Positions 1 through 8,863 of a stretch of DNA of 64,000 bases are shown piece by piece; position 1 is the stretch's first letter; each line of letters starts with the position of its first letter. This stretch comes from Gryllotalpicola daejeonensis (GTDB lineage Bacteria > Actinomycetota > Actinomycetes > Actinomycetales > Microbacteriaceae): assembly GCF_039538145.1 (NCBI RefSeq), contig NZ_BAABBV010000002.1, forward strand, positions 372,001 through 436,000, in the 5' to 3' direction. The translations under genes and the position numbers were made by a program. The notes under the pieces are model-generated. The model saw only the letters and a program-made list of their open reading frames with translations, was not told the DNA's origin and ran no database searches.

Positions 1-349
1 CAGCGCTCCCGAGATCGAACGGGGTGGAGAGAAAGAGGAGTCCGCGCTCTCGGGCATGGTCGGACAGCTCGCGCCACGCGCTGCGCGGCAGCGAGAGCGC
101 CTGCAGCATCTCAGCCTGGGTCGACGACCCAGTCGCGCGCTGCTGGTACGGCGCGGCCGACGCGCTCTCGGCCACCAGCGCGGCCGCCTCGAACGTCTGG
201 AACTTGACGGAGCCGGCGCCTGCTTCCGCGGCGACGTCGATGAGGGCGTGCGCCTTCCGGACGTCGCCATCGTGGTTGACCCCAGCCTCGGCGATGACGA
301 ACGGAGTCTCTCCACCCAGCTGGTGGTTCCCGATGGTGACGGAGTCCAC
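1..349 (-). CDS. neuB: N-acetylneuraminate/nonulosonate synthase (partial, C-terminus off the window)
   Basis: This is the N-terminal ~116 residues of a NeuB-family enzyme, which condenses phosphoenolpyruvate with a hexosamine to make a nine-carbon nonulosonic acid. Visible family motifs are VIAEAGVNHDGD near residues 18-29 and the strand SVKFQTF about 20 residues later. The end lies beyond base 1. I chose GTG at 349 because AGAGG sits about five bases upstream and the protein then begins VDSVTIGN, as is usual for the family. A GTG at 400 overlapping the neuD stop (GTGA) is the alternative and would suggest translational coupling. It lies 47 bp downstream of neuD on the same strand. Whether the product is sialic, legionaminic, pseudaminic or Kdn-type cannot be told from this fragment. 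Confidence 0.85.
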   Translation of the reverse strand, partial: MDSVTIGNHQLGGETPFVIAEAGVNHDGDVRKAHALIDVAAEAGAGSVKFQTFEAAALVAESASAAPYQQRATGSSTQAEMLQALSLPRSAWRELSDHARERGLLFLSTPFDLGSA

Positions 350-396
350 GGCATCCTCTCGCTCGGTGTGGCAGATGTCCGAACAATCGCCCCGGC

Positions 397-1011
397 TCAC
401 TGCCTGCGCGCCGGCACCCCTGTGACGACCGCCCCAGGCGGGACATCTCGGACGACCACACTACCGGCACCGACTACGGCGCCGGCCCCGACGTTGACCG
501 AGGGAAGCACGACTGCGCGCGCACCGATCAGCGCCCCGGAGCCCACCTGGGCCGCGCCGAGCAAGGTCGCCCCCGGCGCCACGTGGGCGTAGTCGCCGAC
601 GACCACGTCGTGCTCGACAACGGCCGAGGTGTTGACGATCACCCCCCTGCCGACACGCGCACCCGGGCCGACATGAGCGTGCTCAAGAATCTGAGTGCCG
701 TCGCCCACCTGCGGTGCCACGGTGGCCGTCGCCGCGACGAGCACCCCGTGCGTCCGGCCCTGGCTGTCGATCGCCGCGGCCTCACGCGCCCTGACCGCGT
801 TGTCGCCAATGGCGACGACGAAGCTCGCCGTAGCGAATGACTCAGCGAGGTCGGCGAGGCTCGCGAAGACCGGGACGTCCCACCCTTCCGGCCCCGACGG
901 GTCGACGACCGCGAGCACCCGCAGCCCTCGCCGCGCGGCGACGTCGGCGATGGACCGCGCGTGGCCGCCGCCGCCCACGAGCACAAGACCGGCGATCTGC
1001 GCGTCTGGCAT
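397..1011 (-). CDS. neuD: NeuD/PglD-type sugar O- or N-acyltransferase
   Basis: About 204 residues. The N-terminus is a Rossmann-like nucleotide-sugar binding segment with the glycine-rich LVLVGGGGHARSIADVA (residues ~8-24). The C-terminal half is a left-handed beta-helix of hexapeptide repeats (AHVGPGARVGRGV, GAVVGAGSVVV). The catalytic His-Glu/Asp pair expected in PglD relatives is visible in NTSAVVEHDVVVG. In nonulosonate pathways such proteins acetylate the sugar or its amino precursor in the cytoplasm. ATG at 1011 gives the usual MPDAQIAGLVLVGGGG start; an in-frame GTG at 1053 would add 14 residues. It is upstream of neuB on the same strand and divergent from neuA, a typical partnership. 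Exact acceptor is unknown. Confidence 0.85.
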   Translation of the reverse strand: MPDAQIAGLVLVGGGGHARSIADVAARRGLRVLAVVDPSGPEGWDVPVFASLADLAESFATASFVVAIGDNAVRAREAAAIDSQGRTHGVLVAATATVAPQVGDGTQILEHAHVGPGARVGRGVIVNTSAVVEHDVVVGDYAHVAPGATLLGAAQVGSGALIGARAVVLPSVNVGAGAVVGAGSVVVRDVPPGAVVTGVPARRQ

Positions 1012-1025
1012 ACGGCCATCGTAAG

Positions 1026-1046
1026 AGTCTGCGCGTGCGGCAGACT
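1026..1046. promoter_or_regulatory. Inverted repeat in the neuD-neuA divergent gap
   Basis: AGTCTGC and GCAGACT form perfect 7-bp arms around a 7-base spacer. The repeat lies in the 97-bp space between the neuD ATG and the neuA ATG. It could be an operator for divergent transcription. It could instead be chance, and if neuD begins at the GTG at 1053 the repeat lies inside that gene. No -10/-35 pair was convincing. Confidence 0.3.
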
Positions 1047-1108
1047 GGATCACTGCGGTCGCCGCACGGTGACCGCCTCGGTAACGCCCGCAAATCGGAA
1101 GGCCTCAG

Positions 1109-1867
1109 ATGAGCAGCAGGATCCTCGCGGTCATTCCGGCACGGGGCGGTTCCAAGGGCCTCCCGGGCAAGAACATTCGTCCGCTCGCGGGCGTGCCCTT
1201 GATCGGTCACGCAATCGCCTGCGGCAACGCACTTCCACTGGTCGCCCGCACGGTCATCACGACCGACGACGCCGAGATCGCCGAGACCGCGCGCGCCCTG
1301 GGCGGCGACGTCCCGTTCCTGCGCCCCGCGGAGTTGGCTCGCGACGACACGCCTTCCGCGCCGGTGATCCAGCACGCGCTCGCCGAGGTCGAGCGGCAGG
1401 AAGGCGCCCGATACGACGGCGTGCTGCTGCTCGAGCCGACCAGCCCGGCGCGCGACCCGCAACGCATCGCCGACGCGATCGCTTTGTTCGACTCGAGGCC
1501 AGACCTCGACGGCGTCGTCGCGGTCTCGGCACCCTGGTTCAACCCGTTGTGGGTCGGCGTCGAGGCCGCCGACGACGGCACGATGAAGCGCTTCTTCCCC
1601 GAGGCCGCCGGCGTGACTCGGCGGCAGGACAACCCCCGTCGCTACCTGCGCATCAACGGCTCGTTCTATCTCTGGCGCGCGGAGTTCGTGCGGGGCCTCA
1701 AGTCAAACTGGCTCGACGAGGGCACCTTCGCCCCATTCGAGATTCCGGAGTCGGAGGCGTTCTCGATCGACGACGAGGACGAGTTCCGTCTGATCGAGGC
1801 GCTCGCCGCCGGCGGCTTCGTGCAGCTTCCCGCGTCACCTTCGGCCACTCCCCCACCCTCCTCGTGA
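1109..1867 (+). CDS. neuA: CMP-nonulosonic acid (acylneuraminate) cytidylyltransferase
   Basis: 252 residues, the normal length for the catalytic domain of NeuA. It activates a nonulosonic acid with CTP to the CMP-sugar donor in the cytoplasm. The family nucleotide-binding loop IPARGGSKGLPGKN is at residues 9-22, and the C-terminal SIDDEDEF supplies the acidic metal-binding cluster. The start is well supported: GGAAGG lies six bases before ATG. Together with neuD and neuB, transcribed the other way, it shows that this organism makes and activates a nonulosonic acid, presumably for a cell-wall glycan. The glycosyltransferase that follows is a candidate for the same pathway but its donor is not identifiable. 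Confidence 0.88.
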   Translation: MSSRILAVIPARGGSKGLPGKNIRPLAGVPLIGHAIACGNALPLVARTVITTDDAEIAETARALGGDVPFLRPAELARDDTPSAPVIQHALAEVERQEGARYDGVLLLEPTSPARDPQRIADAIALFDSRPDLDGVVAVSAPWFNPLWVGVEAADDGTMKRFFPEAAGVTRRQDNPRRYLRINGSFYLWRAEFVRGLKSNWLDEGTFAPFEIPESEAFSIDDEDEFRLIEALAAGGFVQLPASPSATPPPSS

Positions 1868-1918
1868 GCGGCTTGCCTCAGGCATCCCCGGCTTCGCCTT
1901 GGTAACCTCGTCAGCACC

Positions 1919-3082
1919 ATGACGACTCTGCGTGTGATCGCCGACGATGCGGTCGCGCGCACGTCGGCCCAGCAGTCCAGCCGCCCGCGCATCAACGGCC
2001 TGACCCGCTACGCGAGCGAGCTGACCAGGGCCCTGATCGACACCGCTCCCCCCGAGTGCGACGTCGAGCTGATCGTGAGCCGTCGCCCGCGCGCCGAACT
2101 CGACGAGTTCGGCCGCCAGTTCCCCGGGGCCGCCGGCACCACCCCCGTGAGCATGCCCCACGGCGCCCTCGCGTCAGCCTGGGCCAATGGGGTGCGGGTC
2201 GCCGCGGGCACCGGCATCCTGCACGCGCCCAGCCTGTTCGCCCCGCTCGTGCGCGGCGACCAGCACGTCGCGCGCCAGCTCGTCGTGACGGTCCACGACA
2301 CGATCGCATGGACGCACCCGAACTCGCTCGAGCCCGGTGTCGCCGCCTGGACTCGGCGCATGGCCCGCCGCGCCGCCAAGCACGCCGACGCCATCGTTGT
2401 GCCGAGCCACGCGGTCGCCGCAGAGCTCGCCGAGCACATCGACGTCGGCGAGCGCATCCGGGTCATCCCGGGCGCCACGAGCGCGAGCATCGTGCTGCCC
2501 GCCGACCCCGAGGTGCGCGCCAGTTGGCTGAAACTCCCCGAGCGCTTCGTGCTGGCATCCGGCTCGATGGATCCCCGCAGCGGCATCGACGCCCTCATCG
2601 AGGCCGCCGCGCTGCCCGAGTTCCAGGACGTCCCGGTGCTCATCATCGGCGAGGATGCCTGGCGCGGCCGCCGCATCACCGAGGCCGCGATGCTCGCGGG
2701 CCTCCCGGAGGGCCGCGTGCGCCCGCTCGGCGCCGTCAGCGACTCGGACCTCGCGCTTCTGCTGAAGCGCGCCGAGGCGTTCGTCGCCCCGAGCTACGCC
2801 GAGGGCTTCGGGCTCATGGCCCTCGAGGCGCTCGCCTTCGGCACGCCCCTCGTGCACTCCGACGCCCCGGCGCTTGTCGAGTTGGCGAGCGGCGCCGGGT
2901 ACCCGGTCGTCCGCTACAACGCCGGGTCGAGCTATGCGCAGCGGCTTGCGACCGCGGTCGGCAGCGTGCTGGCGGGCAATGCGGATGCCGAAGCCCTCGC
3001 CACCCTCGGCAGGGATCGCGCCAAGGCCTTCAGCTGGCGCGACTCGGGCGCCCGCGTCTGGCAGCTGCACGCGGAGTTGTAA
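1919..3082 (+). CDS. GT4-family glycosyltransferase
   Basis: 387 residues with a GT-B fold layout: N-terminal acceptor half with the glycine-rich RINGLTRYASELTRAL, and a C-terminal nucleotide-sugar half with SYAEGFGLMALEALAFGTP carrying the EX7E motif of retaining GT4 enzymes. No membrane segment, so it acts at the inner face of the membrane or in the cytoplasm. It is 51 bp downstream of neuA on the same strand, with no clear terminator between, so co-transcription is possible. The C-terminus converges on purE. Sugar specificity (mannose, glucose, rhamnose) cannot be read from the sequence. Confidence 0.75.
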   Translation: MTTLRVIADDAVARTSAQQSSRPRINGLTRYASELTRALIDTAPPECDVELIVSRRPRAELDEFGRQFPGAAGTTPVSMPHGALASAWANGVRVAAGTGILHAPSLFAPLVRGDQHVARQLVVTVHDTIAWTHPNSLEPGVAAWTRRMARRAAKHADAIVVPSHAVAAELAEHIDVGERIRVIPGATSASIVLPADPEVRASWLKLPERFVLASGSMDPRSGIDALIEAAALPEFQDVPVLIIGEDAWRGRRITEAAMLAGLPEGRVRPLGAVSDSDLALLLKRAEAFVAPSYAEGFGLMALEALAFGTPLVHSDAPALVELASGAGYPVVRYNAGSSYAQRLATAVGSVLAGNADAEALATLGRDRAKAFSWRDSGARVWQLHAEL

Positions 3083-3103
3083 CCCGGCAAACGCCTCGCG
3101 AGC

Positions 3104-3610
3104 TCACAGGTTCGCGATCAGCGCCTGGTTCTTCTGCTCGACGAGTGACTCGAGTTCACGGGCATACTCTGCGACTTTCTCGGTGAGCTCGGCGTCGCCC
3201 GACGCGATGATCCGCGCCGCGAACAGCCCCGCATTCGCCGCCCCGTTGATCGCCATGGTCGCGACCGGGATGCCGGCCGGCATCTGCACGATCGAGAGCA
3301 GCGAGTCGAGCCCGTCGAGTCGCGCGAGCTGCACCGGCACGCCGATCACCGGCAGCGTCGTGACGGACGCGACCATGCCGGGCAGGTGTGCCGCGCCGCC
3401 CGCGCCCGCGATGATGACGCGGATGCCTCGCCCGGCCGCCGCCTTGCCGAAAGCCACCATCTTGTCCGGCGTGCGGTGCGCCGAGACCACCTCGACCTCG
3501 TAGTCGATGCCGAACCGGTCGAGCGACTCGGCCGCGGCCTTCATCGTCGGCCAGTCGCTGTCGGAACCCATGATGATGGCGACCTGCGCCGAGTCACTCG
3601 AAAGAGGCAT
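3104..3610 (-). CDS. purE: N5-carboxyaminoimidazole ribonucleotide mutase
   Basis: 168 residues, the usual length of class I PurE. It moves the carboxyl group of N5-CAIR to C4 of the imidazole to give CAIR in de novo purine synthesis. Motifs are IIMGSDSDWPTM near the N-terminus, SAHRTPDKM with the catalytic His, and GAGGAAHLPGMVAS in the substrate loop. ATG at 3610 gives MPLSSDSAQV; GGAG is only two bases upstream, so the ribosome site is poor, and an upstream start at 3643 cannot be excluded. Its partner purK lies 2.6 kb upstream on the same strand, with a lysozyme gene in between. Confidence 0.92.
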   Translation of the reverse strand: MPLSSDSAQVAIIMGSDSDWPTMKAAAESLDRFGIDYEVEVVSAHRTPDKMVAFGKAAAGRGIRVIIAGAGGAAHLPGMVASVTTLPVIGVPVQLARLDGLDSLLSIVQMPAGIPVATMAINGAANAGLFAARIIASGDAELTEKVAEYARELESLVEQKNQALIANL

Positions 3611-3661
3611 GACTCCACGATATTGCGCGAGCGACGGGCACACCGCCGCACAGCGGAGGCG

Positions 3662-6076
3662 TTATGCGTTGTGCCCGGTGGGGATCTCGGCGGCGAACTC
3701 GGCCGCGACCTGCAGGTATCCCGCGCCCTTGTTCAACTGGGTGTACCTGGCCATCGTTGTGATGGGCAGCTTCTTGCCCCCCGACAGCTGATAGATCGAC
3801 CCGTTCGGCGTACGGATGAACGACCCGGCCTGCGTGCCCTTCTTGAGCAGGGCGCACGTGAACTGGTCCAACGGCACGTACGAGAACGGATACAGCGCAG
3901 CCTCTGCCGACGGCACCAGGTGGATCTGCCCGCCCGCAGACACATAGTTCTGACCGCCACAGGTCACACCGAATCGCAGCAGCTGCGACGCCCTCGGATA
4001 CGCGTTAAGACGAGCCTGGGTGGTGTAGCTCCACTTCGTGATCCCCAACTCGGTCGTGTACACGAACGACGACAGCGCGATCTTGTTCGTCACCCCGTTG
4101 ACCAGGTACACCGTCGCATCTGTCGGAGTACGAACCAAGGTGCCCGCCGTCAACGCCACGGGTCCATGTGGCAGCCCTGCCAGCACCGCCTGGGGCACGG
4201 TCGTGATCACGGGTGTCTTCCCGCCGGACAGCGCCACCAGGGAATCCCATGCCCCCACCGGAAGGATCTGCGTCGGCATCACCAGGTACACCGTCGCGCT
4301 CGCCTTCGACATCACCGCGGATGACGCCGTGATCGTGCCCTTCATAGCGAAGCGATTCGCGAACGCCTGCGGCACCGCGACGGGCACGAACTTCTCGCCC
4401 CCGACGGTGCCCGACCACGCCACCGACCCGCCCTGCGCCAACACGCGCACCTGCGTGGTGCCCGTTACCTGGAACACACCCGTGAACGCACCGCCGCTCG
4501 GCAGTTGCGCCACACTGCCGGCATCCAGCGTGCCGGCGATGCCGGACGGCAGGGTTGTCACGGGCACCACGGAGGCATCCACGGGGAACTGCTTGCCGCC
4601 GCTGATCAGCACGTAGGAGCTCTTGCCGGTCACCTGGGCGAACACCCCGTCGTCAACCAGTGGCGCCCCGTACGGCAGGTTGTCCAAGGCGGTCGGGCCC
4701 AGCACGTTCATTCCGGCGCCCGACACCCCCGCTGTCGACATCGCCGCGTTGTCGAGAATCTGACGCTTCTTGCCACCCGAGAGCAAGAACCGCTGCCCGG
4801 AATTGAGCTTCAGTACCTGGCTCACAGCCGGGCCCGTCACGAACGCCGCGATCTGGGCATCCGTCAGCTGCACGTAGCCCGAGGCCGCGCACGCTCCGCC
4901 GTAGTCCTCGACCATCGCGCAGGAGGAGAACGGCAGCTTCATGCCGGAATCCGTGAAGTAGATCGTCCCGTCCGGCGACCTCACGATCCGGCCTGCTGTC
5001 TGCTGAGTCGCGAACGAATTCAGGAAGGTCTGGTCGACATAACCCAGCTGACCGAGCTTCGAGAGCGCACTCAGCTCAGCCGCAGAGGCGACCGGGTACT
5101 TGTTCGCCCCCGCCAGCAGGTACACCGTCGCGTTCGCCACCGTTCGGACGAGGCTCGTCCCCAGCCCGAGTGCCTGGAGCTGCGCGAGGCTGCCGTTGAA
5201 CACGTCCTGATCGCCCGGGAAGGCGCCCGTGGAGCCGTACTGCCAAAAGGTCCACGTCGGCCAGGGGCCGGGCAGCGTGCCGGGGCCACCCGAGAACTTG
5301 CCGCCGCTCGGGTAGTACGCGATGAAGAACGGGTCCGCTTTGAATGCGACGCCGCCGGTGCAGCTCGTCCACCAGCTCTTGTTGCTGTAGATCGCGGGCC
5401 ATCGGCCGATGCGGTTGTGGATCGTGGTCACGAAGTCGTTGATCCAGCTGACCATCGCCGCCTGGCTCAGCCCCCAGCACGTGGGATGGCCGGACTCCGA
5501 CTCCATGTCGAGCATCGGCGGCAGCGTGCGGCCGTCGGCCGTACCTGCGCCGCCGTTGGCGAGGAAGTAGGCGGCCTGAGCGGCCCCGGAGGACGTGCTC
5601 GGCGTCGCGAAGTGATAAGCGCCGTGAATCAGGCCCGCGGCGTAGGAGTCGTTGTACTGCTCACCGAATCGGCTGTTGACGTAGTTCGTCGACTCCGTCG
5701 CCTTCACGTATACGAATCGGGCGCCCTGCTTGTACAGCGAGACCCATTGCGCCGCGGTCAGCGTCTGGTACCACGAGACGTCAAGCCCGTCGATGCCGGG
5801 CGCATTGCTCACCACGGAGCTCCGCGCGATACCGCCGGCAGCCGAGGAGGCGAGGCTCGAGCCCAGGACGTGATCGCCCCGCGCATCCTGGACGCTCACA
5901 GCCGGGTCGGCGAGTTGTGCGCTCGAGACGGATGCCTGCTGTGCAGAGGCCGCAGCGGGCGCCGCAGCGGCTGCAGCGGGCGCGGCGGACCCCACGACCC
6001 CACCGAGCGGCACGACCGTGATGAGTGCCAAGAGCGTCGCGACTCCGAGAACTCCTACGCGAACACCCCGACGCAT
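3662..6076 (-). CDS. Secreted GH25 lysozyme with a long C-terminal repeat region
   Basis: 804 residues. A signal peptide (two Arg, then a hydrophobic stretch, Ala-rich tail) covers about residues 1-40. A GH25 muramidase domain spans ~95-303, with Asp99 in GLDVSWYQ, the catalytic DxE as Asp190/Glu192 in MLDMES, and Asp289/Asp291 in GDQDVF. Residues ~308-804 are about nine imperfect repeats of 50-60 residues with the core (I/V)RxPDGTxYxLSGGKKxPI. These probably bind the wall or a surface polymer, though that is inference. ATG at 6076 is preferred over TTG at 6082 because GAAGGG is eight bases before it. The enzyme should cut peptidoglycan outside the cell. It separates purE from purK, normally neighbours. 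Confidence 0.88.
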   Translation of the reverse strand: MRRGVRVGVLGVATLLALITVVPLGGVVGSAAPAAAAAAPAAASAQQASVSSAQLADPAVSVQDARGDHVLGSSLASSAAGGIARSSVVSNAPGIDGLDVSWYQTLTAAQWVSLYKQGARFVYVKATESTNYVNSRFGEQYNDSYAAGLIHGAYHFATPSTSSGAAQAAYFLANGGAGTADGRTLPPMLDMESESGHPTCWGLSQAAMVSWINDFVTTIHNRIGRWPAIYSNKSWWTSCTGGVAFKADPFFIAYYPSGGKFSGGPGTLPGPWPTWTFWQYGSTGAFPGDQDVFNGSLAQLQALGLGTSLVRTVANATVYLLAGANKYPVASAAELSALSKLGQLGYVDQTFLNSFATQQTAGRIVRSPDGTIYFTDSGMKLPFSSCAMVEDYGGACAASGYVQLTDAQIAAFVTGPAVSQVLKLNSGQRFLLSGGKKRQILDNAAMSTAGVSGAGMNVLGPTALDNLPYGAPLVDDGVFAQVTGKSSYVLISGGKQFPVDASVVPVTTLPSGIAGTLDAGSVAQLPSGGAFTGVFQVTGTTQVRVLAQGGSVAWSGTVGGEKFVPVAVPQAFANRFAMKGTITASSAVMSKASATVYLVMPTQILPVGAWDSLVALSGGKTPVITTVPQAVLAGLPHGPVALTAGTLVRTPTDATVYLVNGVTNKIALSSFVYTTELGITKWSYTTQARLNAYPRASQLLRFGVTCGGQNYVSAGGQIHLVPSAEAALYPFSYVPLDQFTCALLKKGTQAGSFIRTPNGSIYQLSGGKKLPITTMARYTQLNKGAGYLQVAAEFAAEIPTGHNA

Positions 6077-6216
6077 CTGCAAAACCCTTCACCCCCAGCG
6101 TCCTCGGCCTCGGCGACGAGTCCGCCGGGCTGAGCACGCCGCAGACAGAGTAACCATGCCCGCGGCGGGGTCGGGGCAACGCCACCCCGTGTGCGCAGAA
6201 CCGATGCGCGAACGCG

Positions 6217-7383
6217 CTACCCCTCGAAGAACGCGGCGGCGGCGCGGGCGTCGGCGAGCACAGCGTCCAGCTCGGCACCCGACACGGTGACGTGGCCGAC
6301 CTTGCGACCGGGCCGCGACTCCTTGCCGTAGCCGTGCAGCTTAGCCGCGGGGTACGCGGCGGTGACGGCCGGATAGCGGTCCTGCAGCGTCTCGCCGACC
6401 GGGCCGCCGAGCACGTTGATCATCACCGACCAGGGGTCGCGGGGGCGCGTCGAGCCCAGCGGCAGGTCGAGCACGGCGCGCAGGTGCTGCTCGAACTGAC
6501 TCGTGACGGCCCCGTCGATCGACCAGTGGCCGCTGTTGTGCGGACGCATCGCGAGCTCGTTGACCAGCACGCGACCGTCGCGCGTCTCGAACAGCTCGAC
6601 GGCAAGCATCCCGGTCACTCCGACGCCCTCGGCGACGCGCACCGCGATGTCGCGCGCGACCTCCGAAACGGTCGACGCGGAGCCGTCGGCAGCGCGCGCG
6701 GGCTCAGCGGCGGTGGGCGCCGGCGCGATCACCTCGGCGCACACCCCGCCCTTCTGCACCGTCTCGACGACAGGGTAGGCGACGATCTCACCAGATGGAC
6801 GGCGGGCAACCTGCTGAGCGAGCTCGCGCACGAAGTCCACGAGTTCTTCGACGATGAGCGAGCCGCCACGGCCGTCCTCGGCGAGCGCCGTGAACCAGTC
6901 ATCCGCCCCGTTCTTGTCGTCGACGACGCGCACGCCCTTCCCGTCGTAACCGCCGCGCGCGGTCTTCACGACGGCGCGACCCCCGTGTGCGTCGAGGAAG
7001 TCGCCGAGCTCGTCGGCGTCCGAGATCGCCGCCCAGTCGGGCGAGGGCAGTCCGAGCTCGGTGATCTTCTGGCGCATCAGCAGCTTGTCCTGTGCGTACA
7101 GGAGAGCGTCGGGACCGGGGTGCACCGGAATGCCCGCATCGACGAGCGCGTGCAGCACGTGCTGCGGGACGTGCTCGTGGTCGAAGGTCACGACGTCGAC
7201 GGTCTTTGCGAACGCGAGCACGGTGTCGAGGTCGCGGTAGTCGCCCACCCCCGTCGCGGCGATCTCGGCAGACATCCCCTGCGCCTCTTCGAGAACCTTG
7301 ATGGTGAGGCCCAGCGAGATCGCGGGCGGGATCATCATGCGCGCGAGCTGGCCGCCGCCGATCACTCCGACAGTGCTCTTCAT
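6217..7383 (-). CDS. purK: N5-carboxyaminoimidazole ribonucleotide synthase
   Basis: 388 residues, full length. PurK is an ATP-grasp enzyme that carboxylates AIR with bicarbonate and ATP, feeding N5-CAIR to PurE. The N-terminal dinucleotide-like loop VGVIGGGQLARMM (residues 5-17) and the ATP-grasp segments VKTARGGYDGKGVRVV and ELAMRPHNSGHWSIDGAVTSQFE are intact. ATG at 7383 is the only sensible start. It is 43 bp downstream of the PH-domain gene, in the same order (birA, PH protein, purK) seen in mycobacteria, where purE follows directly. Here a 2.4-kb lysozyme gene intervenes before purE. Confidence 0.93.
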   Translation of the reverse strand: MKSTVGVIGGGQLARMMIPPAISLGLTIKVLEEAQGMSAEIAATGVGDYRDLDTVLAFAKTVDVVTFDHEHVPQHVLHALVDAGIPVHPGPDALLYAQDKLLMRQKITELGLPSPDWAAISDADELGDFLDAHGGRAVVKTARGGYDGKGVRVVDDKNGADDWFTALAEDGRGGSLIVEELVDFVRELAQQVARRPSGEIVAYPVVETVQKGGVCAEVIAPAPTAAEPARAADGSASTVSEVARDIAVRVAEGVGVTGMLAVELFETRDGRVLVNELAMRPHNSGHWSIDGAVTSQFEQHLRAVLDLPLGSTRPRDPWSVMINVLGGPVGETLQDRYPAVTAAYPAAKLHGYGKESRPGRKVGHVTVSGAELDAVLADARAAAAFFEG

Positions 7384-7426
7384 GCCCTTAACGCTATCGA
7401 GCGATCGGGCCCGCGGCCGACCGCGC

Positions 7427-8002
7427 TCAGCGCCCGTCCCACAGCGTCGTCTGCCGCGTGATGACGGGCGACTGCATCACCTGGCGCTGCGACGTCTGCA
7501 GGCTCGCGGCGTTCTCCATCAGGTCGTGCAGCGCGACCTGCACGGTGCGCGCCTTGGGGATGTCGTTCAGCACGAGCACCGTCTCGCCCGAAACCGTGAT
7601 GCGCAGATTGCCCGAGCCGAACATCGCCTGAAGGGGCCCGCGCGACAGCTCGACCTCGTAGCCGCGCAGGTGCAGCAGCTCTTGCCGGCGGCGCACGAAG
7701 AAACCGCGCCGCACGACGATGCGCCGCGTCGTGATGACGTAGCGCTTCGACAGCCACGAGAAGTACGGCAGCAGGAAGAACAGCAGCACGAGCAGCGCCG
7801 CGGCGAGCGCGACGGCGTAGTGCGCCCAGCTGGCCGGGAACCGCTCGGAGAAATAGCCGTACCCGCCGGCCACGAGCACCAGCATCACCGAGGGCCAGAA
7901 GAGCACCCGGGCGTGCGGGCGCAGCCGAGCGACCACCCGCTCGGGCGGGGGCGCGGGGACCTCGGGGGCCGCCGCCGTGCGCGGGGCTACCGGTCGGGCC
8001 AT
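7427..8002 (-). CDS. Membrane protein with bacterial PH domain
   Basis: 191 residues. Residues 1-30 are a Pro/Ala-rich cytoplasmic tail; two membrane segments follow at about 33-51 and 60-82, then a cytoplasmic bacterial PH (YdbS/YdbT-like) domain from ~86 beginning KRYVITTRRIVVRRGFF. Function of this family is unknown; PH-like domains at the membrane often act as scaffolds. It lies seven bases after birA and 43 bp before purK, matching the position of Rv3278c in M. tuberculosis (from memory), which makes the synteny better evidence for identity than for function. Confidence 0.8.
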   Translation of the reverse strand: MARPVAPRTAAAPEVPAPPPERVVARLRPHARVLFWPSVMLVLVAGGYGYFSERFPASWAHYAVALAAALLVLLFFLLPYFSWLSKRYVITTRRIVVRRGFFVRRRQELLHLRGYEVELSRGPLQAMFGSGNLRITVSGETVLVLNDIPKARTVQVALHDLMENAASLQTSQRQVMQSPVITRQTTLWDGR

Positions 8003-8009
8003 GAGCCCA

Positions 8010-8804
8010 TTAATACCGCAGGTGGGTCACGTCTCCGGCCGCGACCGCCGCGGGTCCGGCATCCGTTATCACCATGAGACGTCCGCCCTCGTCGAGCCCC
8101 GTCGCGCGCGCCCGTTCGATGCGGCCGCCTGGCAATTCGATGCGCACGTCGCGCCCGACGGTGGCGCATTCGCGCTCGATGAGAGAGCGGATGCCTGACC
8201 CGTCGGCGTTCCCCTGGGCGTTCGCCAGCTCGTAGGTCAGCACCCGCAGCTCATCGAGGTACGCGGCCAGGATCGCGTCAGGGTCGGGCTCCTCCACCCC
8301 TGCGAGCTGCAGCGAGGTGGCGGTCTCGACCGGCAGCTCGTCGGCCCCGATCGTGAGGTTCAGCCCAGAGCCCACGACGACGGCCGAGGCATCCGGCAGC
8401 AGCTCGGCCAGGATGCCGCAGACCTTGCGCCCCTCGATCAGCACGTCGTTCGGCCACTTGAGCTCGGCGCCGCGCGCTCCGGCTGCGGTGACGGCGCGCT
8501 TCATGGCGACTCCGGCGATGAGCGGCAGCCACCCGAAGGCGCCGACGGGCAGGCTTCCAGGCAGCTCGTCGGGGCGCAGCAGCACCGAGATCGCGAGGCT
8601 CGTGCCGGCCGGGGCGCTCCACTGCCGGTCGAGGCGGCCGCGCCCCGCGGTCTGGTCGTCGGTGATGAGCACCGAGAGGTGCGGCCACTGCGCGGGGGCC
8701 TCAGAGGCCTGCGCGATGAGGTCGCGGTTCGTCGATCCGGTGCTCGGCACCACGACGATGCGGGAGGCGATGGCGCGGGCGCGAGGCAGCTCAGGAAGAG
8801 TCAC
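8010..8804 (-). CDS. birA: Biotin--[acetyl-CoA-carboxylase] ligase
   Basis: 264 residues, a monofunctional (group I) BirA without the N-terminal DNA-binding domain. It makes biotinyl-AMP and transfers biotin to the BCCP lysine, here Lys559 of AccA at 17642-19423. Motifs are PSTGSTNRDL near residue 20, the biotin loop TAGRGRLDRQW, and KWPNDVLIEGRKVCGIL. GTG at 8804 is chosen because the family begins just before the STNRDL helix; an open frame extends upstream, but that stretch is the palindromic repeat DNA and is not plausible protein. It is divergent from the accD/accE genes, with the DUF559-type gene and the repeats between. Confidence 0.92.
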   Translation of the reverse strand: MTLPELPRARAIASRIVVVPSTGSTNRDLIAQASEAPAQWPHLSVLITDDQTAGRGRLDRQWSAPAGTSLAISVLLRPDELPGSLPVGAFGWLPLIAGVAMKRAVTAAGARGAELKWPNDVLIEGRKVCGILAELLPDASAVVVGSGLNLTIGADELPVETATSLQLAGVEEPDPDAILAAYLDELRVLTYELANAQGNADGSGIRSLIERECATVGRDVRIELPGGRIERARATGLDEGGRLMVITDAGPAAVAAGDVTHLRY

Positions 8805-8863
8805 AGCTTCATTGTCGCGTGCGCCGGTTGCCAGCGGGCCGCTACTTCCTCCTCGCTCCGTCG

